Counted from the stretch's first letter, positions 50,261 to 58,895 are shown. The stretch: DNA of 64,000 nt from CBDATA01 sp965202845 (GCA_965202845.1 OZ241856.1:124001-188000); one strand, 5' to 3'. Program-made: numbers and translations. The notes: generated by a model from the letters alone, not told the origin.

Positions 50261-52579
50261 CTATATGAAGACCGAGATCGGATTGAGGTCGGCTTCGGCG
50301 GTGGGCGCTGGCAGCAGCCCCATCCGGACCGGCACGTCGTAGAGGCGTCCCGGCGCGAACCGCGCCCAGAAGTGCCGGAGGCCCGGCACGATGACGCGCG
50401 CCACCGGCATCCCGATGTCCGGCCGCGTCTGGTCGAGCGTCAGGAACTCCATGCCCCTTCCTTCGACCAGCGCGCGGCAATGTTCCACGTCGTCCCGGAT
50501 GTCGGTCGTTTCCGGAAAGGAGTAGTCGGCGGCCCGGCGCATCGGCGCCTCCCGGTCCGGCGCCAGCCAGGGGTGGTCGGCGAGCTTCGCGTTGCGCCAC
50601 CACCACTGGCATTCCGGGTCGTTGTAGAGGTACTCCCCGCCGTCCGGCCCCACGTCCCGGACCGCGACCAGATATTGGTTGAGCTCGCACAGCGCCCGGA
50701 ACGCGGCGATCCGCGGGTCGGAATGCGCGCCCGCCGCGAACAGGATGTCCTCGGCCTCCTTGTCGGTGCGGCGCGAGACCGCGACGTAGACCGGAACGCC
50801 CAGGTCGTGGGTCGCATCCAGCAACCACAGGTCGCGGTGGAACGAGTGGTAGTACTGGCGGGCGCGTTCGAACCAGGGGTCGTCGAAGCTCGCCATGTCC
50901 GCTTCGGGAAGGGACGTGCGGTTGTACCACCAGCAGGCGAAGGCGTCGCGTTCGATCAGCTCGAAGAACCCCTGGAGAATCGCCTCTTCCAGCGTGTTGC
51001 CCGACGCGCATCCGTTCGAGTCCGGGGCGCACCAGACCACGCCGTTTTCCAGCGGCGCCGCGAAGTAGAGCATGGCCGTCGGCAGGTATCGATGCCGGTT
51101 CCGGGTCATCGACCAGACCGGCGTCCAGTCCATTTCGACTTCGGGATCGAACCGCTTGGGAACGAAGTAGAACGGGCGCCCCCGCGCATTGATTTCCTGG
51201 GCGTGGTCGAACTGCCAGTCGCTGAACAGCTGAACTTCGTTGGGAAGGATCGCCTCGCCGTCGGCGAAATCCGCAAAGCGCGCCCGGCGGCGGATCTCGT
51301 CGCCGTGGAAGGCGCCGGAGGCGCGTTCGACCGCCTCGCACAGCGCGCTCGCCTCCGCCTGCTCTCGGGTCGCGCCCTTGCCCGAGCTCTTGCTCCGCAG
51401 CGAGGCGCGCAGCAGATGCAGGGTTTCCTTGCGCAGCGCGATGTTGCTGCCGGCCCAGTAGACGTGCAGCCAAGGATCCGTCTCCCCGGTGGAGCGCAGC
51501 AGCTGGGTGACCACGCCGCTCACCGGGCTGACCAGGCGGCGGTAGCGGGCGAGCGTCTCGCTGGGCGGAACCGAACGCAACCCGCCGGAGTTGCTGACCG
51601 CCCGGGGGCTCGACGCGAGGCGAACCGGGGCGGGCTCCCGATCCGGGCGGTTGAGCTCAGGGTCGCCGCACTCCCGGCACTGGGGGCGGCGGAAGACCCG
51701 GTGCGGTTCGCTCCGGAACGCCCACGTCTCCACCGAGACGGCGTGTTCGTGGAGAACTGCGGCCTCCTTCAGGACGATCCACCTGGCGATCTCCACCGCC
51801 GCCAGACCGCTCACGGCTCGGACCAGCGGCGTCGCCCGGGTGCGGCGGAGGCGCGCGCCGGCTTCGCCGACGGCGGTTCGCAAGAAGCTTTCCACCTCCC
51901 GGTTGCTCTGGAGCCGGTGGGTCAGGCAGGCGAGGCAGGGCCCGGTGTTCCCTGGCTGGAACACCGGGCCGAAGAGCGGCGAGAGACCGCCCGGCGCCAC
52001 CGGCGCCCAGGGGACGCCGGACGCCAGGCTGCGCCGGCTGGCCTCGCCGGACGCAGCATCGAGATAGTCCTCGCAAACGAGGACTTCAAGCGTGGGATCG
52101 GCGTCGGTCAGCGTCACGCCCATGTCCCGAAGCGCGGCGGTCAGCGAACCGCCGTCATCGCCGCGCACCTGGACCCGTTCGGCGGCCAGGCGCGCTTCCG
52201 TCCAGAGCGGCGAGGCGCCGCAGGCGCTCCAGAAGGCCGCCAGATCCCCGTCGAGGGCCGCCTCGCCGGAGACCACATAGCCCCTGGATGCGAGCGAGAC
52301 CAGGGCGGTCTGCACCGCGACCGCCGCGTGCCGGTCGGCGAGCGCCTGGGCGATGTCGCGGCGCGACCGGCTGCCGTCGAGGAGCGGCAGTAGGTCCACG
52401 TGGAGCGGGCCGGTGAGGAGGGCGTTGAACCCCTCGGAAACCAGCATCACGACGGCGTCGTCGAGTTTGCGGATTTCGAGGTGCGGCGCCAGCATGGGGC
52501 GTTCGACGAGGCCGCGGTCGGCGGGCAGGACGCGCAGCCTCGCCCCGGCCTGTCCGAACGCCGGCAGATCGTGATTCAC
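50261..52579 (-). CDS. Fused E1-like / YcaO azoline cyclodehydratase (TOMM synthetase)
   Basis: A 772-residue protein. Residues 30-105 look like a PqqD-like RiPP recognition element (EGFNALLTGP, LLPLLDGSRSRRDIAQALAD). Residues 105-310 are the E1-like TOMM C domain with zinc Cys pairs CLAC (215, 218) and CREC (301, 304). Residues 345-772 are YcaO with its ATP-binding Glu clusters (TREQAEASALCEAVERASG, TLEEAILQGFFELIERDAF). The enzyme phosphorylates backbone amides to form azolines at Cys/Ser/Thr. The C-terminus is NPISVFI rather than the usual PxPxP. The start is taken as GTG 52579, 8 bases after sagB; the N-terminus is uncertain. Confidence 0.9.
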   Translation of the reverse strand: MNHDLPAFGQAGARLRVLPADRGLVERPMLAPHLEIRKLDDAVVMLVSEGFNALLTGPLHVDLLPLLDGSRSRRDIAQALADRHAAVAVQTALVSLASRGYVVSGEAALDGDLAAFWSACGASPLWTEARLAAERVQVRGDDGGSLTAALRDMGVTLTDADPTLEVLVCEDYLDAASGEASRRSLASGVPWAPVAPGGLSPLFGPVFQPGNTGPCLACLTHRLQSNREVESFLRTAVGEAGARLRRTRATPLVRAVSGLAAVEIARWIVLKEAAVLHEHAVSVETWAFRSEPHRVFRRPQCRECGDPELNRPDREPAPVRLASSPRAVSNSGGLRSVPPSETLARYRRLVSPVSGVVTQLLRSTGETDPWLHVYWAGSNIALRKETLHLLRASLRSKSSGKGATREQAEASALCEAVERASGAFHGDEIRRRARFADFADGEAILPNEVQLFSDWQFDHAQEINARGRPFYFVPKRFDPEVEMDWTPVWSMTRNRHRYLPTAMLYFAAPLENGVVWCAPDSNGCASGNTLEEAILQGFFELIERDAFACWWYNRTSLPEADMASFDDPWFERARQYYHSFHRDLWLLDATHDLGVPVYVAVSRRTDKEAEDILFAAGAHSDPRIAAFRALCELNQYLVAVRDVGPDGGEYLYNDPECQWWWRNAKLADHPWLAPDREAPMRRAADYSFPETTDIRDDVEHCRALVEGRGMEFLTLDQTRPDIGMPVARVIVPGLRHFWARFAPGRLYDVPVRMGLLPAPTAEADLNPISVFI

Positions 52580-52587
52580 GATTTCAT

Positions 52588-53967
52588 TCAGGGTTTCGGG
52601 GGGCCGCCCAGGATGAAGTCGCCGACGGTGCCCTCGACCACTGGGTCGAGGCCGGTCGCCCGGGCGAAGCGAGCCGAATTGCCGTTGCCGAGACCGCAGG
52701 GAGAGAGTCCGAGATCGGTCGCCACCAGGTAGAGGGTCTGGTAGAGCGCGCCCACGTTGCGCAGGATCACGCCGTAGGAAATCGCCCGATATTTCCACAT
52801 CACCCGGGCGAACCGGGCGCTGAACGCCAGCACGACCTGCGGATCGGCCTGGTAGCCGGTCGCCATTTTCGCCTCCTCCAGAATCCCCTTCACATCCGGG
52901 GTGCGGTCGGCGATGGCCGCCAATTCGTGGGTTGCGGCGTCATAGTGGTACAAGCCGGATTCCAGGCCGTCGCAACGATCCACGGCGACGTAGATTTCCA
53001 GCTCGTAGCTGGCGCCCCCGTTGGGATAGGGACGCTCGGTGGTTTCGAAGTTGGAAGTCCCGCCCTGGAAATTGCGGACCTCTATCGTGGACTGCTTGCG
53101 AATCCGGGCGGCGCGGTCGAAGAGCGCGCCCAGGTCGGAAAGGGAGATCGGGCGCGATTCGTCGTAGACCCGCTCCGACCGGCGCCGTTCGAGAACGCGG
53201 GGCAGCGAATCTCCGCCGGCGCCCTCGGGCGCTTTCGGCAAGGCGATGCGGCGTCCGGGCCAGGGCGGACGGGCCGCCGGCAGCGGCGCGATTTCGTCGA
53301 TGAACGGGAACCGGCCGCCGAGCGGATCGGAATGCCATCCGAGACGGTGATGCCAGTGGAACAGGAGGTCGTGGAATTCCCATTGCCGGAGCGCCGTCCG
53401 CCGCGGCGCGTCGGCTTCGGAGCGCGCGGTCTCCAGGAACCCCTCGGCGGCGAGCGCCCGGCGCACCACCGGAACCTCCAGCCGGTCGAGTCCGGAAACC
53501 CGGAAGCGCATGCCGGCCAGCGGGGATTCGAGGACCCATCCCCGCTCGTCGCGTCGCAGGCAGGCGAAGCGGTCGATCCCGATCTCCGGCGGGGGCGCCT
53601 CGTCGGCGAGCCGGGGGGCATGGCCGTCCCGCTGCGGGTGCAGGATCGCCTGCTCTCCCGCCTCGTCGTCGAGCGCCAGCTCGAGCGCCCGGAACCGGTA
53701 CAGGTTCTGCAGGATGATCAGGTAGGTTGAGGCGATCCCGCTTCCCCCCGATTCGAGGACCGCGTTGCGCAGGTCGCGCAGCGGGGCGCCGTCCGCGAGC
53801 ATTGCGTTCGCGGATTCGTACGCGGGGACATGGCGCGCGAACGGCGGCCCGGTGGACGTCCCGTCTTGCAGCGCCAGCGACTGGCCGTCCGGAGACCGGG
53901 CGATCCGGCAGCCGGGCAGCAGCCGGACCCGGAACTCGGGCGTCCCGGTCAGGTCAAGGAAGGACAC
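52588..53967 (-). CDS. SagB-type FMN dehydrogenase (azoline oxidase)
   Basis: A 459-residue protein with an N-terminal SagB-type region and a C-terminal nitroreductase domain from about residue 255 (RVLERRRSERVYDESRPIS, NGGASYELEIYVAVDRCDG, YQTLYLVATDLGLSPCGLGN, VGDFILGG). SagB enzymes oxidise azolines to azoles with FMN. Start GTG 53967 is poorly supported by a ribosome-binding site. It lies directly upstream of the YcaO gene, the standard pairing, but next to a LanM rather than a separate C protein. Confidence 0.9.
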   Translation of the reverse strand: MSFLDLTGTPEFRVRLLPGCRIARSPDGQSLALQDGTSTGPPFARHVPAYESANAMLADGAPLRDLRNAVLESGGSGIASTYLIILQNLYRFRALELALDDEAGEQAILHPQRDGHAPRLADEAPPPEIGIDRFACLRRDERGWVLESPLAGMRFRVSGLDRLEVPVVRRALAAEGFLETARSEADAPRRTALRQWEFHDLLFHWHHRLGWHSDPLGGRFPFIDEIAPLPAARPPWPGRRIALPKAPEGAGGDSLPRVLERRRSERVYDESRPISLSDLGALFDRAARIRKQSTIEVRNFQGGTSNFETTERPYPNGGASYELEIYVAVDRCDGLESGLYHYDAATHELAAIADRTPDVKGILEEAKMATGYQADPQVVLAFSARFARVMWKYRAISYGVILRNVGALYQTLYLVATDLGLSPCGLGNGNSARFARATGLDPVVEGTVGDFILGGPPKP

Positions 53968-54008
53968 ACAAGGAAGGACACTAAAGAACGCGCCCCCGGG
54001 TGGCGGGA

Positions 54009-54263
54009 CTATTCGTCGCGGTAGGTCGAGGGGGCGGGCAGCAGGATGTGCATGCGGTTGGGAGTGTTGAAGACCAGCTTGACCTTGACTCCCTCCGGGA
54101 TGTCGAATCCCTCGGCGCGCAGCACGCCGGCCGGGTCGGCGTCCATCTTCGCCTTGAAGTCGGGATCTCCGTAGTACTTGGCGACGACATCGGTGTAGAG
54201 CTGGCTCCGCTTCTGCATGTCGTCCTGGGAGAAGACGGAGTCAATGGCTTTCTTGACGGACAT
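54009..54263 (-). CDS. Coreless NHLP/nitrile-hydratase-alpha-like small protein
   Basis: An 84-residue protein with the NHLP leader pattern: YTDVVAKYYGDPDFKAKMDADPAGVLRAEGFDIPEGVKVKLVFNT followed by RMHILLPAPS. Unlike the seven precursors it ends after the LLPAP element with TYRDE and has no double glycine and no core. It overlaps the LanM 3' end by 23 bases and lies between lanM and sagB. It could be a relic, a stand-alone leader that activates the enzymes in trans, or a structural subunit; none is shown. ATG 54263 is preferred over a longer reading inside lanM. Confidence 0.75.
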   Translation of the reverse strand: MSVKKAIDSVFSQDDMQKRSQLYTDVVAKYYGDPDFKAKMDADPAGVLRAEGFDIPEGVKVKLVFNTPNRMHILLPAPSTYRDE

Positions 54264-56868
54264 GTGGGGGCGCGCCTGCCTTGCGCGGGGGGGATGGGGA
54301 AGGCCGAGTCGCCTCCGCACCGGAGTCTACCACATCTTGCGGCTCGCGCGCCAGTCGAGCGAACGCAACGGCAAGCGCCGGCACGCCGTCGATGCCCGAC
54401 AGGTCGTGCCGGTCGTCGGCCCAGCGCTCGGCGAACCAGTTTCCTTCCCGGTCCCGATCCGCCCGCCTGCGGGCCGCCGCCCGCCGGTCGGGGCAGATCG
54501 GCGTCGCGTTTTCGGGGTCCAGCCAGCGTTGGAGGCGTCGCCGCGCCGAGGGCGTGTAGGGCCGCCCTTGCCCGTGCCGATTCGTCGGCGTTGCGCCGAA
54601 CGCCCGCAACGCCTGCCGCCAGCCGGCGAGACCGGACACGAAGTCGGTCCCCGACTCCATCCATGCCTCGTGTTCGGCAGCTGTCGCATGCACCCGCTCC
54701 GCCTCGTCGCGCAGCGACGGCTCGCGCGCCAGGACGTCCAGCAGACCTCCGGCGCCGACGACGTATCCGACTCCGAGCCGACGGGTGGCCTGGGGGAACG
54801 CGGCGTATTCGCGCGCCGCGCCGCAGAGCGCCTCCCGGGCCAGGTCTGCGAGGTCCGGGCGGTCGAGCCGCTTGTCCAGCTCCAGCAGGGCCTGCGCGAT
54901 CCCCGCCCGCCCGGAGAGGATGTCGATGCCGAGCGGTCCCAGAAAAAGAGTCCCGATGTGGACATCATGCTGGAGGCCGTTCCAGGTCGGCCATCCGTTC
55001 GGGTCGCGCACCGCCAGCTCCCGGATTCCGGTTCCGATGTCCCCGGCCCAGGCCAGCAGGTCTTCGGGGAGGGCCGGCGCGGGCGCGCCGGGGACCGGGG
55101 TCCGTCTCGGCGGATTGTCGGCGCGGATGGAAAACGCCGAACGCAGCCAGGCGATCCGCTCCCGGTCGCTCGTTTCGGCCATCGCCGGAAACGTGGCGCG
55201 CAGCGCCGAGAGCGCATCCTGCGGGAACCGGTCCGGCTGCATCTCTCCCTCCACCCCGCGGAGGTCCCTTGAGCCGGGGCTGGTCACGAAGAGCGGGATG
55301 TCGAGGCGGCGCAGGTCCCGCACCGCCGCTTCCCGGAGCTCGCTGTTCCATTCGGCGTGACGCGGAAGCAGGTTGTGCAAGGCGATCTCGCGCCATGCGC
55401 CGTTCGCCAGGTGGGCGGGAAGCAGGGACGCCTGCACCAACCGGTAGCAGGACCAGGTGTCGAGGACGATGACGCGGATCTGCGCGTCGGACACGCCGTC
55501 GAGCGCGCGGAGGATCCGGTCTTGCAGGGGCGCCGACTCCAGGATTTCCTTCGTGGCGCGCCGATAGCCGTCCTCGAAGGCTTCGAAATGCGCCGCCGCG
55601 TCGGCGAACGCGCCGGATGCGTAGCGCGGGGCGTAGCGATCCTCGCTCCAGGTGAGCAGCGCGTCGCCGGCTCCGCCGGTGAAGTTCTTGAGGGAAAGGG
55701 GGGTGCGGTGCTCTCCTGGTCGGCAGACGCAGCCGAGGTCGGTCGGTTCGGAACCGTACCGGGTCGGCGTCAGCAGCGGCAGGATCCCGACGCTGCCGAT
55801 GCGCATGTGGAACCCGATCGTGGGGGCGCCGACCAGCGCCCGGAGATGGGGCGGCCAGGCGACGGGCGGCTGCAGGACGGTCTCGAAATCCACGAAGCGG
55901 GGCGTGGCGCCGTCGGCGATCAGGTTGTCGAACCAGAAATCGGAGGCGTTCAGCGTCTGGAGTAGGGCGAGCCAGCCGCCGAGCGATCGGTAGAACCGGT
56001 CGGCGTCGCCGGCGTCCCGGAGCGGCTGCGGCGCGTATTCCCGTTCCCAGGCGTATCCGGCCCGCGTCAGGATGGAGGGTGGCGCCAGCTCGACGCTGTC
56101 GAGCATCCCCACGATGTCCCCGGTCGCCGCCGCGATCCGCAGATCCTTGGGCTTGTAGACGACCGAACCGTGGGCGAAACGCAGGATGGCGACCGATCTT
56201 CCGCCGGCGTGCGGGTCGCCGAGCCCCGACTCGATGCCGATCAGCGCTCCCGGGTCCGCGCCGCCGAAAAAGCGCCGGGACAGCAGATCCCGGTCGGCGG
56301 CCGCATGGCCGAGCATGCGGAGCAGGTCGGACCGCCAGTCCGCCATCGCCCGGCCCAGCGCCCAGGCGAGCGCCGGGCTGCGGGTGAACCGCGCCGCCCA
56401 GGTGGTTCCCCGGGCGCCCAGGCGATGTTCGAACTGGAACGTCTGCATCAGGGCGCTGCCGAGCCGCTGGGTCAGGTAGCCGATGGGGCCGTCGAGCGCG
56501 GTCCGGCGCCAGGGCAGGCCGTCAGGCCAGGCGGAGCGAATGGTGTCGACCGCCCAGCGGAACACCTCGCGGAACGGCGCTTCGCGGTTGGCGTCGTCCA
56601 GCCGTTCGAAGATCTCCCGGAAGGCGGCGGCCCAATCCGGGTCCGGACCGGCGAGGCGCACATCGCCGAACCGCGCGATCCAGTCCTCGGGGGCGAGGCC
56701 CAGCCCCCGGGCGTGCGCCGCCAGCGCTTCCGGGGATTCGAACGCCTCGTGGAGCGCGGCCTCGCGGCGCGCGAAGACGTCGGCGTCGGTCCGGATCGGG
56801 ACGAAGGGACCGTCCCCGGCCCGCTCCGGCGGGGGGGCGGCCCGGGCGATTACCGAGTCAAGATCCAT
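54241..56868 (-). CDS. LanM-like lanthipeptide dehydratase with degenerate LanC domain
   Basis: An 875-residue protein. Residues 100-560 are the DUF4135 dehydratase: VVYKPKDLRI (Lys239), SDFWFDNLIADG (Asp310, Asn315) and FVDFET (Asp327, Glu329), plus RLDIPLFVTSPGSRDL for the elimination site. At position 312 Trp replaces the His of the usual DxHxxN motif. The C-terminal 270 residues follow the LanC pattern (GPLGIDILSGRAGIAQAL, VGYVVGAGGLLDVLA, HDLSGIDGVPALAVAF), but the zinc ligands Cys and Cys-His are absent and the domain is short. Dehydration of Ser/Thr is expected; enzymatic cyclisation is doubtful. PoyF of the polytheonamide (proteusin) pathway is a precedent for a LanM without cyclase. 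It lies 51 bases after precursor 7. Confidence 0.88.
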   Translation of the reverse strand: MDLDSVIARAAPPPERAGDGPFVPIRTDADVFARREAALHEAFESPEALAAHARGLGLAPEDWIARFGDVRLAGPDPDWAAAFREIFERLDDANREAPFREVFRWAVDTIRSAWPDGLPWRRTALDGPIGYLTQRLGSALMQTFQFEHRLGARGTTWAARFTRSPALAWALGRAMADWRSDLLRMLGHAAADRDLLSRRFFGGADPGALIGIESGLGDPHAGGRSVAILRFAHGSVVYKPKDLRIAAATGDIVGMLDSVELAPPSILTRAGYAWEREYAPQPLRDAGDADRFYRSLGGWLALLQTLNASDFWFDNLIADGATPRFVDFETVLQPPVAWPPHLRALVGAPTIGFHMRIGSVGILPLLTPTRYGSEPTDLGCVCRPGEHRTPLSLKNFTGGAGDALLTWSEDRYAPRYASGAFADAAAHFEAFEDGYRRATKEILESAPLQDRILRALDGVSDAQIRVIVLDTWSCYRLVQASLLPAHLANGAWREIALHNLLPRHAEWNSELREAAVRDLRRLDIPLFVTSPGSRDLRGVEGEMQPDRFPQDALSALRATFPAMAETSDRERIAWLRSAFSIRADNPPRRTPVPGAPAPALPEDLLAWAGDIGTGIRELAVRDPNGWPTWNGLQHDVHIGTLFLGPLGIDILSGRAGIAQALLELDKRLDRPDLADLAREALCGAAREYAAFPQATRRLGVGYVVGAGGLLDVLAREPSLRDEAERVHATAAEHEAWMESGTDFVSGLAGWRQALRAFGATPTNRHGQGRPYTPSARRRLQRWLDPENATPICPDRRAAARRRADRDREGNWFAERWADDRHDLSGIDGVPALAVAFARLAREPQDVVDSGAEATRPSPSPPRKAGAPPHVRQESH

Positions 56869-56919
56869 GGGGAAGCCCCCGGATGCCCAGCCGGACGACT
56901 CGGGCCGGACCCGGTCGGA

Positions 56920-57336
56920 CTATCCGCCCGAAATATCCGGAGGATTCGAGATGCAGCCGATCGTGCTGGCCGTGGAAGGCACGGTGGAACAGGCGGCCGA
57001 ACTGACGGTGCTCGCCGGGGTGCCGCCGGCCACGCTGCCCAGCTCTTCGTCGGTGAGGCTCATGTTCGGGTCGGGAGGCAGGATGAAGTGCTGGACCTCG
57101 TCGGTGTTGGCGACGATCCGCACATCCATGTCCGCCAGCCCCGGCGCCGCGAACCCGAAGGCGTCGAGCGTGGCCTTGCCGCCGCCTTCGTCAAGGGAAC
57201 GCCGGAATTCCGCGTCGTTCCGGTACCGGTCGGCGGTCGCCAGGAAGTGCGTGTACGCCTCAACGGTGTCAGCGGGCGCGGACGTCAAGTTCAGGGTGCT
57301 GAAGGCATCCAAGGGTTGCTGGTTGGTGATGCTCAT
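56920..57336 (-). CDS. NHLP-leader RiPP precursor 7
   Basis: A 138-residue precursor with a shorter N-terminus than precursors 1-5 (MSITNQQPLDAFSTLNLTS), leader end LTDEELGSVAGG (Gly104-105) and a 33-residue core with two Cys (116, 128) in SAACSTVPSTASTIGC. It is directly upstream of lanM in the same direction. The frame is open further upstream, but ATG 57336 preceded by CTTGGAGGAAAC is clearly the start. Confidence 0.9.
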   Translation of the reverse strand: MSITNQQPLDAFSTLNLTSAPADTVEAYTHFLATADRYRNDAEFRRSLDEGGGKATLDAFGFAAPGLADMDVRIVANTDEVQHFILPPDPNMSLTDEELGSVAGGTPASTVSSAACSTVPSTASTIGCISNPPDISGG

Positions 57337-57363
57337 GGGAGTTTCCTCCAAGGAATACACCCT

Positions 57364-57393
57364 ACTGTAGCCCCCTGGCGAGGCAGTCTGCAA
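57364..57393 (-). promoter_or_regulatory. Candidate promoter of precursor 7 and lanM operon
   Basis: TTGCAG (57393-57388), 18-base spacer and TACAGT (57369-57364) on the - strand. The GGGGCTACAGT context is repeated before precursor 8 (57911-57921), marking a second promoter type distinct from that of precursors 1-5. Confidence 0.5.
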
Positions 57394-57487
57394 CCGGGAG
57401 CCTGGCCCGGGCGATGACCGCGTCCATATCCACGGGGAAGCCCACGGATGACCTGCCGGACTGCCGGGCCGGACTTTTTCGGCCGGA

Positions 57488-57883
57488 CTACTCTCCGGGG
57501 AAGGCAAGCGTGCTGGCCGTGGAAGGCACAGTGGAAGTGGCGACGCAGCCGACGGTGCTCAAGTTGGCGCCGCCGGCCACGCTGTTCAGCTCTTCGTCGG
57601 TGAGGCTCATGTTCGGGTCGGGAGGCAGGATGAAGTGCTGGAGTTCGTCGGTGTTGGCGACGATCCGCACATCCATGTCCGCCAGCCCCGGCGCCGGGAT
57701 CCCGAAAGCGTCAAGCGTGGCCTTGCCGCCGCCTTCGTCGATGGAACGCCGGAATTCCGCGTCGTTCCGGTACCGGTCGGCGGTCGCCAGGAATTGCGCG
57801 TACGTCTCGGCGACGTCAGAGGGCATGGACGTCAAGTTCAGGGCGCTGAAAGCATCCAAGGGTTGCCGATTGGCGCTGCTCAT
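57488..57883 (-). CDS. NHLP-leader RiPP precursor 8
   Basis: A 131-residue precursor, close relative of precursor 7 (MSSANRQPLDAFSALNLTS; leader end LTDEELNSVAGG, Gly104-105). The 26-residue core is the shortest, with a single Cys (113) in VGCVATSTVPSTAST: the Cys seen before STVPST in precursor 7 is Thr here and the Cys has moved upstream. Ribosome-binding site GGAGGAAAC precedes ATG 57883. Confidence 0.9.
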   Translation of the reverse strand: MSSANRQPLDAFSALNLTSMPSDVAETYAQFLATADRYRNDAEFRRSIDEGGGKATLDAFGIPAPGLADMDVRIVANTDELQHFILPPDPNMSLTDEELNSVAGGANLSTVGCVATSTVPSTASTLAFPGE

Positions 57884-57908
57884 GGGTGTTTCCTCCGTGG
57901 AAGACGCT

Positions 57909-58895
57909 TCACTGTAGCCCCGTCACAGGGCAATCGTCCACCGGGAGCCCGGGGAGCGCGGAGGGGAGGGAGGGAGCCTCGGGGTCGCAGCGGAGCGCGT
58001 GGAGGGTCGGACTGCGCTCCAGGGCATCGTCCTCAATGGGGTCGGCCCGGAGCTTCAGGTGGGCGAACATCTCCCCGGCGGGTGCCAGGTGGGCGCCGCT
58101 CCAGCGCGCCGGCAGCAGCTTGAGGCCGACCGTGCCCCGGACGTTGCCGCCGATGGTCTGGATGCGCTCCCGCTCCGGCTCCAGCTTGACCACGATGTCG
58201 CAATGCATGCGCGCTTCGACCCCGGCATGGCCGCGCCGGTCGGCGATCGAGCGGTAGGCGCCCCTTCGGCTGCTGCAAAGCAGATCGCCCGGTTCAACCG
58301 CCGTCCGGCCCACGTCGTGGGCGACGAACGCCGCCGGCGACGAAGCATCGTCCCGGGCGCGGATCGCCTGATCCACATACTCGTGGTGCGCGATCGCCCG
58401 CCGGAACCGGTCCCGGTCGCCCAAGCCGCTCTCGCACATGACCCAGGAGATAAACGCCGCGGACCACGGGTCGCGCCAGCGGGAGCGCAGCCCGCCGGAG
58501 CGATTCCACCGGTCGTTCTGGCGATCCACCATCCACGCTCCGTGGGGCGTCGCCGCCCAGTAGCCGGCGATGGTCGAGACTGTCCGGGCGGCTTCGGCCG
58601 GCGCCACCCGCCGCCACCGGCGCCAGTCGCCGCTGCGCACGATTTCCCGATCCGTTTCGACGGTGCGGTCGGTGACGGAGAACCCGAAGAAGGCCCATTC
58701 CTGGACGGCGAGGTTCACGATTCGTCGCCGGTCGGCGGGCAGGTCGCGGCAGGCGGGCGGACGCCGGATACGCAGCCGCCCCGGCGCTCCGGACACCACC
58801 GCCGAGGGAGGCGTCGCGTCGAATTGTTCGACCGGAAGCCGATCGAGGAAGGACTGCCCGGGAGACGCCAGGGCGAGGAAAAGGAAGGGGATCAT
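57909..58895 (-). CDS. DUF2272 domain-containing secreted protein
   Basis: A 328-residue protein with a hydrophobic N-terminus (MIPFLFLALASPGQS) acting as signal or anchor. RDPWSAAFISWVMCESGLGDR and FRRAIAHHEYVDQAI match DUF2272, a CHAP/NlpC-P60-like domain; PGDLLCSSRRG is a further block. The function is unknown but cell-wall hydrolysis is plausible. ATG 58895 overlaps the carB stop in ATGA, an unexpected coupling of an envelope gene to carbamoyl-phosphate synthesis. Confidence 0.8.
   Translation of the reverse strand: MIPFLFLALASPGQSFLDRLPVEQFDATPPSAVVSGAPGRLRIRRPPACRDLPADRRRIVNLAVQEWAFFGFSVTDRTVETDREIVRSGDWRRWRRVAPAEAARTVSTIAGYWAATPHGAWMVDRQNDRWNRSGGLRSRWRDPWSAAFISWVMCESGLGDRDRFRRAIAHHEYVDQAIRARDDASSPAAFVAHDVGRTAVEPGDLLCSSRRGAYRSIADRRGHAGVEARMHCDIVVKLEPERERIQTIGGNVRGTVGLKLLPARWSGAHLAPAGEMFAHLKLRADPIEDDALERSPTLHALRCDPEAPSLPSALPGLPVDDCPVTGLQ
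57911..57939 (-). promoter_or_regulatory. Weak candidate promoter of precursor 8
   Basis: TACAGT (57916-57911) with the same GGGGCTACAGT context as precursor 7. The -35 is poorly conserved (GGACGA or TGGACG at 17 or 18 bases). It overlaps the last codons of the DUF2272 gene, so read-through from carAB is also possible. Confidence 0.3.

Noticed and set aside
54009..54263. Eighth functional precursor peptide
   Set aside because: It has the leader pattern but no double glycine, Cys or core after LLPAP, so it is listed as a coreless leader-like protein instead.
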